From CAZGKX01 sp964525945 (GTDB taxonomy: Bacteria > Pseudomonadota > Gammaproteobacteria > Legionellales > Legionellaceae): a DNA stretch of 64,000 bases. The notes below the pieces were generated by a model. The model was not told where the DNA came from, made no database searches, and saw only the letters and a program-made list of their open reading frames with translations. Positions 43,001 through 52,047 of the stretch are shown here, piece after piece. The translations under genes and the position numbers were made by a program. Each line of letters begins with the position of its first letter. Within the stretch, counting starts at the first letter, position 1. Location of the stretch: assembly GCA_964525945.1 (NCBI GenBank), contig CAZGKX010000001.1:1-64000 (forward strand). Direction: 5' to 3'.

Positions 43001-43057
43001 TTTACTATATAATGAACAAGCATTTTGTACTCTCTCAATAGATTTGTCTAACGGCAT
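40004..43057 (-). CDS. Large unrecognised helical protein, possible effector with C-terminal acetyltransferase-like region
   Basis: About 1017 residues from the ATG at 43057, chosen because GGAG lies six bases upstream; the ATG at 43069 overlaps that site. Most of the protein is helical and acidic with no recognised domain (a possible coiled coil near 660-760: ELKNEVNQLVLKNPSPELTR). Around 760-930 an alpha/beta segment (DEVGCCLATT, MLFHVAVDETTGRPAALIWL, EIVLMANFFEVNSKYA) is reminiscent of a GNAT fold, but the acetyl-CoA loop is not clear. It ends in SSAPRYGNGNTAS. It heads an island of large effector-like genes. Function not known. Confidence 0.6.
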   Translation of the reverse strand: MPLDKSIERVQNACSLYSKVAQTVNEETLTYVFNVLLYINANMATYKKNESYTFDEEFSLLVDSLERLSAFSAPGDAANSVIESIQSNLISNLIITHDLLLERNPGSADLTKIMSLVETLPDLVLSNVYILPTSNTANYLIENGKTLGSVPVLDWKLEKKRILDLASNNYWLKRQITDIDSALQIDNSTSDEKLAKSFESLLKVYFEKKSLGLKDEDIPNLISQLAEDYEDKEKFVRIFLNNYAELYKKQSRKSDEVNAMLIGVTVFLPMLDKLLPPGQFSVLLEQQVQSETRFLYDKSAAEHDEAMAIYESCMSFYTNLSSKKYNFDNMDQGLMRGLHLPVLLDSNRLLFPHLQIAGRNTVDSIELITPSSILNKLPPIVQTELADAFKINPELQREFEKFIKLFEEVNSKADLHQQRHLGLFFFENQAAIMQLVNIMGIEGIRYLRSHIAVTVLNLERTLLSLPKLPNDLQDRLHDYCEQQHISNKNPEDLKAVITCMIILDLLKSVGDEDAAFEPPTISFELSPRENVLELARKLLGKVFQGIQVNLDEEQITAIFQRIPASKLVQLVAATKKMSYDVYREVYLNLLKLDLTGGNVEEFLHNPAQDNETGKRLAYHNALIREHLTSAEINPENAINYQRKLYFSASLKDNSATLSQDELYLVLLSYVNELKNEVNQLVLKNPSPELTRLKLQIDIIQSNYAKSNEITKGIKSAFGEINTLLIGLSNNSTQFTDKFNEFSQHTRDQYQLIKNFKTTVKKDIYHFHVEQWSKAKIDTFFLGDEVGCCLATTNSQFQAMVQRRMDDAMLFHVAVDETTGRPAALIWLYLAETSEHEIVLMANFFEVNSKYAADETLRIALLNGLLQFTHQYCQDNPKIANFYMNQLNYGWNKNDLDRYKVDEVRLSDKLGGPFIPEMPIQQAKQFHDQLSQDPSLSEQVKDHTQEKYYLVSLRQNKFHKFDPALLDLRNITITESSTLNSQASAVCRVGIFSTHEKIIDKKPESSSAPRYGNGNTAS

Positions 43058-43118
43058 ATAAATCTCCATTACAAGTCTTTATATACTATATATAGTCCAT
43101 CCAATTTGGATTTCAAGT

Positions 43119-43227
43119 TTTCTTCATAAGACAAGAATTAATCCCAAAAATAGAGCAACTTGAATTTATTCAAAAGGAATATGGCCTAAATCCTACCTTT
43201 CGCACCAATGTGGAAAGATTTTTATAA
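43119..43227 (+). pseudogene. Short coding remnant, family unknown
   Basis: An open frame reads IRQELIPKIEQLEFIQKEYG, then LNPTFRTNVERFL and a stop. It has real-looking composition but no start codon or ribosome-binding site, so it may be the end of a lost gene upstream of the 1017-residue protein. Confidence 0.3.
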
Positions 43228-43360
43228 TTAGAGTAATTTATCTCGACCCTCGCCATGTCAATGTTTAAATAATTCTTTAACTGACTTTAGTTTCTTTGTT
43301 CATGTCTGGCCTCTTAAATAACTGAGGCTATAGGCTAGTTAATTAGTCACGCAGGCTTGC

Positions 43361-45370
43361 CTAAAGGCCAGGTTTAAACTTGAGGGAGCTGGGGGGAGCT
43401 TGCACATTTTGAGACGCATGTTCACGTTTCAAATCAGTCAATTTACCTTTCATGGTCTGCGTTAAGTCAGACTGAACGGCTGTTCGCTTCATTAACATCG
43501 ATGAATATTCTGCGGTGGCTTCTAACGCTTTATCAACGGTTTCATCGGAGAAATTGAGATCCAAAACAATACCATGTGCAGCAAACATATCCACGATTTC
43601 TTTTTCATCAAAGATATCTTTTATCTCTTTATAACTGTGAAATCCTTGTGAAATATACGTGGCAATGAATCCTTTTATAAAATTGTTAACATCTTTTGCC
43701 ACGTTGGGATCATCTTTATGAGACGATGCATAATCATCTAAAAGCATAGCGATGAAAATTGCATGCCCAGAGGCTGAGCCTGCTAAAGGACTCCGAAAAT
43801 TCTGCTGAGAATAGCCCGAATAAATAATTTCTCTAGTGTCAACAACTCTATTGGCCATGCTTTCTTCGGATATTTCGTCGTAAAAATTAGGTGCTGATGA
43901 TTTCATCACCCCGACATTTCTCGAATAAGCATTCTCGCCTTTAGCTAAATCATTTTCATGATTTTTATCATAAGCTGCTTTATATTGAGTGCCTCTGTTT
44001 TGTAGAAACGGGTCTATCTTGGCATGTGACGAATAACGCTTGTAAAGTTCAGCATTATCAAGCTCTGACATCTCTGTTAATAGGCCTTGAGCCTCATGAA
44101 CCGTTTGGGCCGACTTTCCCAAATACTGTGCTGTAATCCTATTAATACTATTCACATCAAGCTCATTTCCAAGATAAAATTGGGCCAATTTATTTTCAAA
44201 AAACCTGCGGGAATTATTTTTTTCAAGCACAACTTCTTTTGCTTTAGGAACCAACTGGGCGACCAAATTATCTTCTTCGTTATTGATGATCTCTTCTGAT
44301 AAAAACAATAATTCGTCGGCACACTCTTCATAGTTGGTCTCTAAATAGTTTTTTCTAATGTAGGTTAAAAATTCCTCATTCATACTATCATTCTGTTGCA
44401 ATGCCGTGGTTTTTAAAAACGCTAAAGACAAAATAATCGCATCCGATCGATCAAAAGAAGCATGCTTAACTGCGGTAGACAATTCTTGTACGGTAATCTC
44501 TTTTTTAAACTCATTGTCCTGTAAAGGTACCAAAGAAACTCGGTATTCAAAATGGGAAATTAATATATTAAGATCGGAAGCCACCTCTTTTTTATCAAAA
44601 ACAGACAATATTTTTTCAGGAATCTGCTGAAATAATACCGATAGTTCATTCGATTTCGTTTTGCTGTTGTCATTTAAATCAAAATAATTTCGTATGATTG
44701 ATTTTAAAATCATCGTTGATGTCTTGTCCAAACTATGGGGTATTTTGGATTCTGTGATCCACAAGGATTTTAAATTATTCAATTTATCGTTGTATTTAGT
44801 TCCCCCCATTTTCATTAATAATTCCGAAAAACGGTTGATATCGTTCTTGATCAAGGCTTCAATGAGCAACATCTTGTTCTTTTTTGATAAAGTTTTAAGA
44901 AATAGATCGAAATCATTGTTTGTCTCTAAAAAATTGTTCATGTCTTGTTTGATAGAACTTAACTGCTGAGTGGCGTTCATGGAGCGTATTTGTCTAATTT
45001 TATTCACTTCTGATTTTAAATGAGGAATTTTTAAATACTCAAATACTTTATTTAATGTTTTTATATTGTTTGACGAGAGTAATTTATAAAGATATTCAGC
45101 GGCTTTTTTAACATCTGGGATCGGTTGATCCATATACTCCTCGATAACCCCAAACGTCGCCGTCTCGTCACCGAGCTCTGATGCACTTTGCAGCCATTGA
45201 AAATAATTGGGATCCCCTTCCACTCGCAAATAGCGACTTAACATGTATTGCGCTTCAGCATTTTTGGTTTGAGCAAGTTGGATCAATTCAAGGACTCTTA
45301 ACGGGTCGACTTCATCTTCAAGTGTATTGAAATACTCTAAGACACTTTGTTTTTCTATATTGCTTGGCAT
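43361..45370 (-). CDS. Unrecognised protein with Sel1-like N-terminus, possible effector
   Basis: From the ATG at 45370 (MPSNIEKQSVLEYF) about 669 residues. Residues 20-110 resemble Sel1-type repeats (VLELIQLAQTKNAEAQYMLS, YFQWLQSASELGDETATFGV), with Ala-Gly-x-A pairs and helical hairpins. The middle is helical. Near residue 545 the string SPLAGSASGHAIFIAMLLDD, followed by FIKGFIATYISQGFHSYKEI, resembles a segment in the protein at 48049-49467 (S-x-SG, F-x-F, G-x-H-S/T-x-x-E), suggesting a shared domain. Function unknown; injected protein plausible. Confidence 0.6.
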   Translation of the reverse strand: MPSNIEKQSVLEYFNTLEDEVDPLRVLELIQLAQTKNAEAQYMLSRYLRVEGDPNYFQWLQSASELGDETATFGVIEEYMDQPIPDVKKAAEYLYKLLSSNNIKTLNKVFEYLKIPHLKSEVNKIRQIRSMNATQQLSSIKQDMNNFLETNNDFDLFLKTLSKKNKMLLIEALIKNDINRFSELLMKMGGTKYNDKLNNLKSLWITESKIPHSLDKTSTMILKSIIRNYFDLNDNSKTKSNELSVLFQQIPEKILSVFDKKEVASDLNILISHFEYRVSLVPLQDNEFKKEITVQELSTAVKHASFDRSDAIILSLAFLKTTALQQNDSMNEEFLTYIRKNYLETNYEECADELLFLSEEIINNEEDNLVAQLVPKAKEVVLEKNNSRRFFENKLAQFYLGNELDVNSINRITAQYLGKSAQTVHEAQGLLTEMSELDNAELYKRYSSHAKIDPFLQNRGTQYKAAYDKNHENDLAKGENAYSRNVGVMKSSAPNFYDEISEESMANRVVDTREIIYSGYSQQNFRSPLAGSASGHAIFIAMLLDDYASSHKDDPNVAKDVNNFIKGFIATYISQGFHSYKEIKDIFDEKEIVDMFAAHGIVLDLNFSDETVDKALEATAEYSSMLMKRTAVQSDLTQTMKGKLTDLKREHASQNVQAPPSSLKFKPGL

Positions 45371-45663
45371 ACAAAACCATGTCACACACCATACTTATAG
45401 TGTAGTATATGATCTTTACGACAAACAAATGGTCGATATGTAATTTATATTCCAAAAATCCAAGGTAGATACATCATCAAGATTTGCTTGGTTTAAATAC
45501 ATACAATGGGATGGCGTCGCATATCTATCTGACGTAATGATAAAATATCGTACATATCTGCTGTTTTTAATTCGCCAAAGGCAGGTCAAACAAAGTTAAC
45601 CATATTAAAATCTCGGTTTTTGATGTGGTGAGGAATAAAATGTTGTTTCACATTTTTTTTCAA

Positions 45664-46233
45664 TTAACGACCAAAAATACATGGTAATAATTGTTCTTTC
45701 CAGGAGGGCCCAATCTGCTTTTTGGGGTCAAAAATACTCGGATAAGGGGTATAATTTTTAAGAACATGCAGAGCATCCATGTTCGCTGTAGCATTTGGTT
45801 GCCACAATTCACCATTCGGTTGAGTGTTTATGATTTGCTCTAATATTTGTGCACGCACGGTAAAAAGAGTTCGAGCGAAATGTTGCCCGATAATCTGCGC
45901 CACTCCTTTTTCGGGATTTTTAAGAGAAGAAGGAATGGCGATGTTATGTTCTGTCCCATGTTGGTTTATCTTTATCATTTTACTGTTTAATATTAAAATA
46001 ATGTCTTTGCCGGGGCTTGTTGCTTCCAATCCAGAAGGGAATATTAAACTGGCATGCTCACGGTAACCCTTGTAAGCTGGGCTTTCTTTATGCGCTAATA
46101 ATCCCCCAATGCTCCTATCTATCATACGTATAGCGTCAAGTGGATGCGCATGATGTTCTGGCAGATTTTTCAATAAACTTCTCACGGATTCAATCGCTGT
46201 TTTTCTAATATAATTTTTATTGGTTTGTTTCAT
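45664..46233 (-). CDS. Unrecognised 189-residue protein
   Basis: A cytoplasmic-looking protein with a basic N-terminus (MKQTNKNYIRKTAIESVRSL) and helix-rich body (EKGVAQIIGQHFARTLFTVR). No signal peptide or membrane segment. The ATG is preceded by GGAAAC only. It lies in the effector-like island and is divergent from the kinase-like gene at 46428. I do not recognise a family. Confidence 0.55.
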   Translation of the reverse strand: MKQTNKNYIRKTAIESVRSLLKNLPEHHAHPLDAIRMIDRSIGGLLAHKESPAYKGYREHASLIFPSGLEATSPGKDIILILNSKMIKINQHGTEHNIAIPSSLKNPEKGVAQIIGQHFARTLFTVRAQILEQIINTQPNGELWQPNATANMDALHVLKNYTPYPSIFDPKKQIGPSWKEQLLPCIFGR

Positions 46234-46427
46234 AACGTTTCCGTGAGTTTAAGAATTACCCCTAAAATTCATGCTATTAAAAAAAAAAATATTTATCAAT
46301 TAAGAATATGCGCCTCGCTTTAGCTCCTCATTTAACATTTCTCGTTATTCTTTCCAAGAAGAACAACATTGGAACTTTTGTTTGATTTTAATGCCATAAT
46401 GAACTATTAATAAACATAAATTATGTG

Positions 46428-47910
46428 ATGCAATTTCAAAATAAAGGGGAATATTACGTATCAACTGTCCGAAGATAAAAAAATATTAACCACCCCCGCA
46501 GGCGAAATATGGACACTGTACAAACCATTGACAGGACGTGGCCAATCCGGATTTGCAGGATTTTATCGTAGTAGCAAAAACGAACAAATTTACTTGATTA
46601 AACAAGACAACAGCGGTGTCTGTTTGGCTGAAGCAAGTGCCACGAATGATTTTTTGCCCTTTTTGCACCAAGACAGCATTCGCTGTGCTGAAATCGGCTG
46701 TATGAATGATCATTTGATTACCATACAACCCATGGTGCAAGGTTATCAAAACACGTCAATTGAACCATTCGATACTTGTGTGTATGGTCGGAAACGGGCT
46801 GCAAAAACGCTTGTGAGTTATGAGTTTCGTCACCGAAAAAAAATAATAAATTTTATTGAAAACTTAAGCCCTATTGCTCTTGATGATTTAGCAGTGGCCT
46901 TATATGCAAGCACAGCGCTAGGGGATGAGAGCGTTCATTTAGGTCAATTTATGGCCATCACTCAAGGCCAAAACTCGAATAAAAAAGTGGTGCGTATTGT
47001 ACGTGTCGATTTTGGAGCTCGAGAACGGTTCACCAAAAAACGGGATGAAGAGTCGGATTTTTATCCGACACAAACTTCTCAAGCCTATGTTCGTTCAGGG
47101 CAATTTGGTAAAGATTACATTTCCTATTTATTAGCATCCCCCAAATTACGGAGCAGATTTTTGCTATTATGGGCTCAAACGGATGTTGGAGAAATTGCCA
47201 AAGCACAAATTCAAAAATTACGTGAACAACTGGCCAACCTCCCTGTCGAACAACAAAAAAAAGCGTTGTATGCTTTTTTAGACGACATAAACAGAGAGGC
47301 TAAATCGGCCATTGAGTTAGATAAAGACCTTCCTTGGGAGCATCAACTCAACCAATTTGTAAAGAAATTTGAATTTATTGTGATTAAACGATCCATGCAC
47401 ATGAAACAGCATGCAAAAATGGAATTATTTGACACCATTGATAACGCAATCCATTTATCGATTGCGGACAAAGCCGCATTACGCTTTATTTTGACCGCTT
47501 ATTCGCATGAATCAGTCAGTATTCATTTGATAAAAACCATTGCCGAAACTGTAAAAACAATTTTGGACACGGAGCCTTTGGATAATAAGACCAAAGCCAC
47601 CTATCACAGCCTTCTTGATTACCTTGACGCCGCAGAAACCTGGAACAACATTAAATACAACGATAAAAATGATAGCCATTTGAATGAAATGAAATGCATT
47701 GCCCCTGAAAGCTTAAATCACGGCACATTAAGTATTCTTACCGGACTTAGCGGAAATACAACACCGGCCTCTGATTTGACCTCGCTGGATTCATTTGATG
47801 ATGACAACGACATAGAAACCATAGAGGAGGAACAACTCATGGACGACTCTCTTTTGGATGAGGACACTAATGAAGAAAATCAACATTCAATTTTATTCAT
47901 TAAAAAATAA
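46428..47910 (+). pseudogene. Kinase-like possible effector with a 5' frameshift (or rare start codon)
   Basis: The main frame is open from 46423 but has no ATG before TTG 46528, which lies inside an apparent Gly-rich loop (TGRGQSGFAGFY). The natural ATG at 46428 (MQFQNKGEYY) is in another frame; dropping one G near 46458 would join it. Downstream elements suggest a kinase fold: YLIKQDN (Lys), GDESVHLGQFM (catalytic-loop-like) and VVRIVRVDFGARERF (DFG), loosely resembling the LepB-type lipid-kinase domains of Legionella. The last 40 residues are very acidic. Either a sequencing error, an ATT start after AAGGGG, or a genuine pseudogene. Confidence 0.55.
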
Positions 47911-48048
47911 AAATAGCCTTGCCTTGTTAAGAGCGGAACATCAAAGGTATTATTTGATACTGATTGATATATCGCCCTAATTTCGCCTGTTCAGAAGCGG
48001 CTTGTCTCTTCAAATAACGAAGGCGTTTGCAATCGCATCAAGCCTTTT

Positions 48049-49467
48049 TTAGGCGTTTAGAGTATTGTCATTTATTGGCTCCACATCGAATGCAATCAAG
48101 GGTGTCTGGGGATTGAAAAAAGAGACCGGCCTGCCTAATTGAATTCCACATGTTTCTATCGGTGGCATTTTCTGCTTCAGGGGTTTTGCATCCTCCAACA
48201 TATTTTGATGCAGTGCTTTCCTTTTTAAATATTGTTGATTATATAAAATTGCTTTGTCAATGGCCTGATCAAATGGCTTTTCATTTTGTAACATGAAGAC
48301 TGTTTCATTATTTAGACGTTCAAAACCCTCAATAAATGAAAAGGCCTGACGAATTTTTGGTAGTCTTAATGGATACATAAATTCATGAAACGTATGACCG
48401 CCGCTATTAAATAACAATAAGGGTATAAACGATTTTAAAAAACAGTGAAATTTGTCATAAGTATTGAACACTAAATTTCGGTCCGATTGCAGTTGTATAA
48501 AAATTTTAAACAACATCAGCAAAGTACCTGAAATAGAACAAGAAAAAGGGTGAACAAAATGGGAAAAATTATCTTTAACCCATTCTGCATCGGGATCAAA
48601 GGTGTTTCTATCAGCCACACGTAAGGTAGAGAATAAGGTTGCACTTCGTCCTGGATCTTCTTCAGGCAGCCACATATAGCTCAACATAAGACCAAAACTG
48701 GACGATTCGACTGCATTTTCCTTTGAAACAATGCCCCTGTTGTTTTGATGATAAAAACCCGTTCTGTACACATCAACAGGCCTGGTGAGCGGAGGATTGG
48801 GTATATTTCTTAACAAATTTACACAATAAAAAGACGCCCTAAATAAAAGTGACATTTTAAGTCGTTGCTCAGCATCGAACCCAGCATATGGCTTTTCTGA
48901 CGCTAATTGACGTAACGTTTCTTCGTATTCTCTGCAAAAATTTTCGGCGGGCGTGACAGGTTCTCTCACATGGGTAAAATCACCTTTTAATATATTCTGG
49001 GCCACTTCCAAAAATGTCTCAGGCAAGGTTGTTTGTTCCTGTGTTGTATATAAGTTCCTTTTGTAGCCTATGTTTTTTAGTAACATGGATTCCAATTTGG
49101 CAACGTGTGTTTGCAATTGCTTCACACTGAGTTCTTTCATGGGATTAGCATGAAGCGTTTCATAAGCCAAGCTTGTTTCAAAATAACGCCTCACGGCATC
49201 CTTGTTGATCAAATGATAATGACGAAGACGTTGTGCTTCATATGCCGGTTGTCCTGGTGCAGGAGGAAACGACACTGTGTAGCTGTCTTGAATAAGAGGT
49301 TGTTGACATAACGCTTTAATCTCATCCCTTTCTGTATCCGTTTGTGCCCCTAAGAAAAACAAACGCTTTAATCGCTCACAAAGGACGGTATTGTCTTCGT
49401 GTGCGATTAAAAGCAAAAGTGCCTGAGCAATGGTTATTTCAATTTTGTTCTTCATCTCGGATGCCAA
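48049..49467 (-). CDS. Unrecognised protein, possible effector
   Basis: 472 residues with no signal peptide or membrane helix. The N-terminus (KIEITIAQALLLLIAHEDNT) is helical. Residues 315-390 contain PFSCSISGTLLMLFKIFIQL, then FLKSFIPLLLFNSGGHTFHE, which parallels the C-terminal segment of the protein at 43361-45370. The tail is Pro-rich (SFFNPQTPLIAFDVEP). Family unknown. The layout (one large gene, own promoter, amid similar genes) suggests an effector. Confidence 0.6.
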   Translation of the reverse strand: MASEMKNKIEITIAQALLLLIAHEDNTVLCERLKRLFFLGAQTDTERDEIKALCQQPLIQDSYTVSFPPAPGQPAYEAQRLRHYHLINKDAVRRYFETSLAYETLHANPMKELSVKQLQTHVAKLESMLLKNIGYKRNLYTTQEQTTLPETFLEVAQNILKGDFTHVREPVTPAENFCREYEETLRQLASEKPYAGFDAEQRLKMSLLFRASFYCVNLLRNIPNPPLTRPVDVYRTGFYHQNNRGIVSKENAVESSSFGLMLSYMWLPEEDPGRSATLFSTLRVADRNTFDPDAEWVKDNFSHFVHPFSCSISGTLLMLFKIFIQLQSDRNLVFNTYDKFHCFLKSFIPLLLFNSGGHTFHEFMYPLRLPKIRQAFSFIEGFERLNNETVFMLQNEKPFDQAIDKAILYNQQYLKRKALHQNMLEDAKPLKQKMPPIETCGIQLGRPVSFFNPQTPLIAFDVEPINDNTLNA

Positions 49468-49606
49468 ATTATTTTAGTTCACAAATAGTAACAAATGGCC
49501 AATAATAAGTCAATCATGGTGGACAATAACTGTTCGCATGAATGCACTCATCTCAACCCCCTGGATTAAAACAAAGAAAAAATATCAACCTATTGAACAA
49601 ATATTT

Positions 49607-49984
49607 TTACAAATTTCTTTTTTGATAAGCTCGCCATTCTTTATCTTTGGCAAATACAGTCAATGCAGCATGCTCGATAAAATCATCCATGGATTTTATT
49701 TGAGCCCATTGGCAATAAGCATCCATATTTTGTAACGCTTCTTTTTCAATATAAATTTCTTTTTTATTCGAAGAAATTTTCTTTAGGACATGTTTAAATT
49801 TTGAATCAATCACAGCAAAATGTTTAAGACAAAAAAAAGCAATGATACAGACAATGAAGAGCATTAATGCAAAAGCTGAATAACCCAGCACAAACCCTAC
49901 AAATAACCCGATAATCAAATAAAAATATTCTAATCGCATAAATAAAATACTACAAATAATGTCTTGGTGGGAATTATAATTCAT
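49607..49984 (-). CDS. Small membrane protein
   Basis: Two hydrophobic helices (YFYLIIGLFVGFVLGYSAFA and LMLFIVCIIAFFCLKHFAVI) precede a soluble, charged C-terminal domain of about 65 residues. The start is uncertain among ATGs at 49984 and 49939, neither with a good ribosome-binding site; a longer frame reaches 50023. It lies next to an AAA ATPase relic. Function not known. Confidence 0.55.
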   Translation of the reverse strand: MNYNSHQDIICSILFMRLEYFYLIIGLFVGFVLGYSAFALMLFIVCIIAFFCLKHFAVIDSKFKHVLKKISSNKKEIYIEKEALQNMDAYCQWAQIKSMDDFIEHAALTVFAKDKEWRAYQKRNL

Positions 49985-50066
49985 TTTGCTTAATAAAACA
50001 CACAAATGATGGACCGAGGGCATAGCGTATAGAGTACAGATAATTCATACCACTGAAACAAATGAT

Positions 50067-50508
50067 TCAACTTGGCCAATGCCAGGGAGGCATTTCTAAC
50101 ATTGTCTGCCCCTGAATACCTGTTTTTCCCAACTGTTTCTCGAGACGAACTGTATTGCAATTCGGATGCTGTTCTAATAAAGCAATGAGGGTTTGTGCGT
50201 GAGAAACCACCCAAACTTGGGTTTTTTCAGATGCATGCAAAATCAGTTTCGCCAAGGAAGGTAACAAGTGCTGACTGAGACGGTTTAGGCAACCCCAGTG
50301 TAATAGCATAACTTAATTCATGAGTGGCAAAACCCAATTTCATGCGCATCGCTTTACTGCGCAAACCACCTTGAATCGCCGTTTCTCCATTGAGCATGGC
50401 TTTGGACTTACCACTCCCATTAGGGCCTGTAATGACATTAAGCTGGCTTAATGGCATTTTTAAGTCCAATATGGAACGATAATTGCTTAATGATAGGACA
50501 GAAATCAT
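50067..50508 (-). pseudogene. AAA-family (RecF/SMC-like) ATPase, internally deleted and frameshifted
   Basis: The N-terminus is intact: MISVLSLSNYRSILDLKMPL, then VITGPNGSGKSKA (Walker A). After about 90 residues the frame breaks; a second frame (50067-50309) carries the C-terminal part, LPSLAKLILHASEKTQVWVV, then SHAQTLIALL (H-loop-like) and LGKTGIQGQ. The Walker B, signature motif and most of the body are missing, so this is a pseudogene of the AAA_21-type ATPases that often serve defence or repair. Confidence 0.75.
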
Positions 50509-50698
50509 TGTGTATCTCTATATGATATTTTGAGGCGAGTATAGTTTTAATGCAGCGCAGCATAAGCAAGGTTTTCATTTTTAAGCACCACCCCCTTTTT
50601 AGAATCTTAAAACAAAAGTTTCACTTTTGCCAAAAGAAGAAAAAACAAAGCTCTTGTGGGGTTTAAAATAACACCATAAAAATGAATATCGTTATATA

Positions 50699-51628
50699 AT
50701 GCATGAATGGGTTGATGGATGTGTAAAAAATATGAACGATAAAAAAAAATGGGTCAACCGGCATGAGTACGCCGGATTTTTAAAAAATGCGCTTGCAATT
50801 AATGGCTCCGTGACACCGAAAGTGTTTAAAAAAGTTCTTTTTATGATTGGTTATTCTTCTTTGATCTCATGCGTTAACTATTTTGTACCATCAATAGCTT
50901 TACCCATGGGACCCTTCGAGTATGCTGGCTTGATGATGGGATTGATCTTGGTTTTTAGAGTGAATGCGGGTTACGACCGCTGGTGGGAAGCAAGAAAAAT
51001 CTGGGGGAATGTGGTCAACCAAAGCAGGAACCTGGCCATTATTGCCTCAAATTACCCCACGACTAAGAGTACGAATTGGACCATTAAATTAACAAACTAC
51101 ATTGCAGCGCTGCCTTATCTAATGAAAAATAATTTACGAGAAGATGCTTCCATTGATGAGATAAAGCATTTGGTTGATGCCCCACTTTTGGCCATTTTAG
51201 AGCAATCCCAACACAAACCAAATGCCTTGTCGTCAATTATCGCCCATGAGCTGAACAAAGCCCGTTTGAGCAACGAGCTTGATTCTTTTTCATTTCTACA
51301 GGCAGAAGAAAAACGCGCTCTTATCCTTGACGGCCAAGGAGCCTGCGAACGAATTCTAAAAACACCCATGCCTTTTGTCATGGCAATTAAATCAAGACGG
51401 TTTATTTTTTCATTTTTATTGGTGCTTCCATTTGCTTTGGTTAACATTTCTCTTTGGATTAGCCCAGCCATTACAGGGATAGTGGCCTATGCTTTGTTTG
51501 CCTTGGATCAAATTGGCATCGAACTGCAAAATCCTTTTTCAGAAGACCGATTAAGTCATTTACCCTTAAATGATATTTGTGAGGCGATTGAAAAAAATAT
51601 TGTCGAAATTCAGAAAATAAGGCCGTGA
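50699..51628 (+). CDS. Bestrophin-family anion channel (YneE-like)
   Basis: The 309-residue protein has the bestrophin marks: FVPSIALPMGPFEYAGLMMG, then LILVFRVNAGYDRWWEARKI and WGNVVNQSRNLAI, where R-x-N-x-x-Y-R/D-RWWEAR is the family hallmark, and a C-terminal LDQIGIELQNPFSEDRL with the acidic calcium-clasp-like segment. Bacterial bestrophins form pentameric channels. The first ATG is used; a second in-frame ATG lies 11 codons downstream. Confidence 0.88.
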   Translation: MHEWVDGCVKNMNDKKKWVNRHEYAGFLKNALAINGSVTPKVFKKVLFMIGYSSLISCVNYFVPSIALPMGPFEYAGLMMGLILVFRVNAGYDRWWEARKIWGNVVNQSRNLAIIASNYPTTKSTNWTIKLTNYIAALPYLMKNNLREDASIDEIKHLVDAPLLAILEQSQHKPNALSSIIAHELNKARLSNELDSFSFLQAEEKRALILDGQGACERILKTPMPFVMAIKSRRFIFSFLLVLPFALVNISLWISPAITGIVAYALFALDQIGIELQNPFSEDRLSHLPLNDICEAIEKNIVEIQKIRP

Positions 51629-51746
51629 GGTAAAAATACACACAGACCCACGTTACCCAGAATCAAATGAATGTAGCCAACGTACCAAGAAAGGTTACAA
51701 GACCTGTATACTACAAGGCCAAGCCATTGAAAATTGAAAATTGAAA

Positions 51747-51944
51747 TCAGCCTATCAAATGCTGCGTTGCTGCTTCAAATGGAATACTCACTAAATTTTT
51801 ATTTTTAGCTTCAACCATGATATCAAAACGGTTCCTAAACGTTCCTGCCCAGGCATTGCAGGCGCTATTCCACATCCGATCACTATGCTGCGATAATGTT
51901 TTTGCACTGAACTGCTCTTGCTCATCAACAAGACAATCGCACAA
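51747..51944 (-). pseudogene. Unidentified fragment without an ATG
   Basis: The open frame (CDCLVDEQEQFSAKTLSQHS, then DRMWNSACNAWAGTFRNRFD) has good coding composition but begins only at a TTG just after a stop, so it is the tail of a lost gene. The helical, phasin-like character is weak; I do not assign a family. Confidence 0.35.
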
Positions 51945-52047
51945 CTTGCAATAATATTAAATACCACATCATAAATTCTTTTACCTTGGAAGCGAAAAAG
52001 CCTAAAATGAAAGGAATGCTCTTTGCTTTAAGCGTTTAAAAAGGAAT

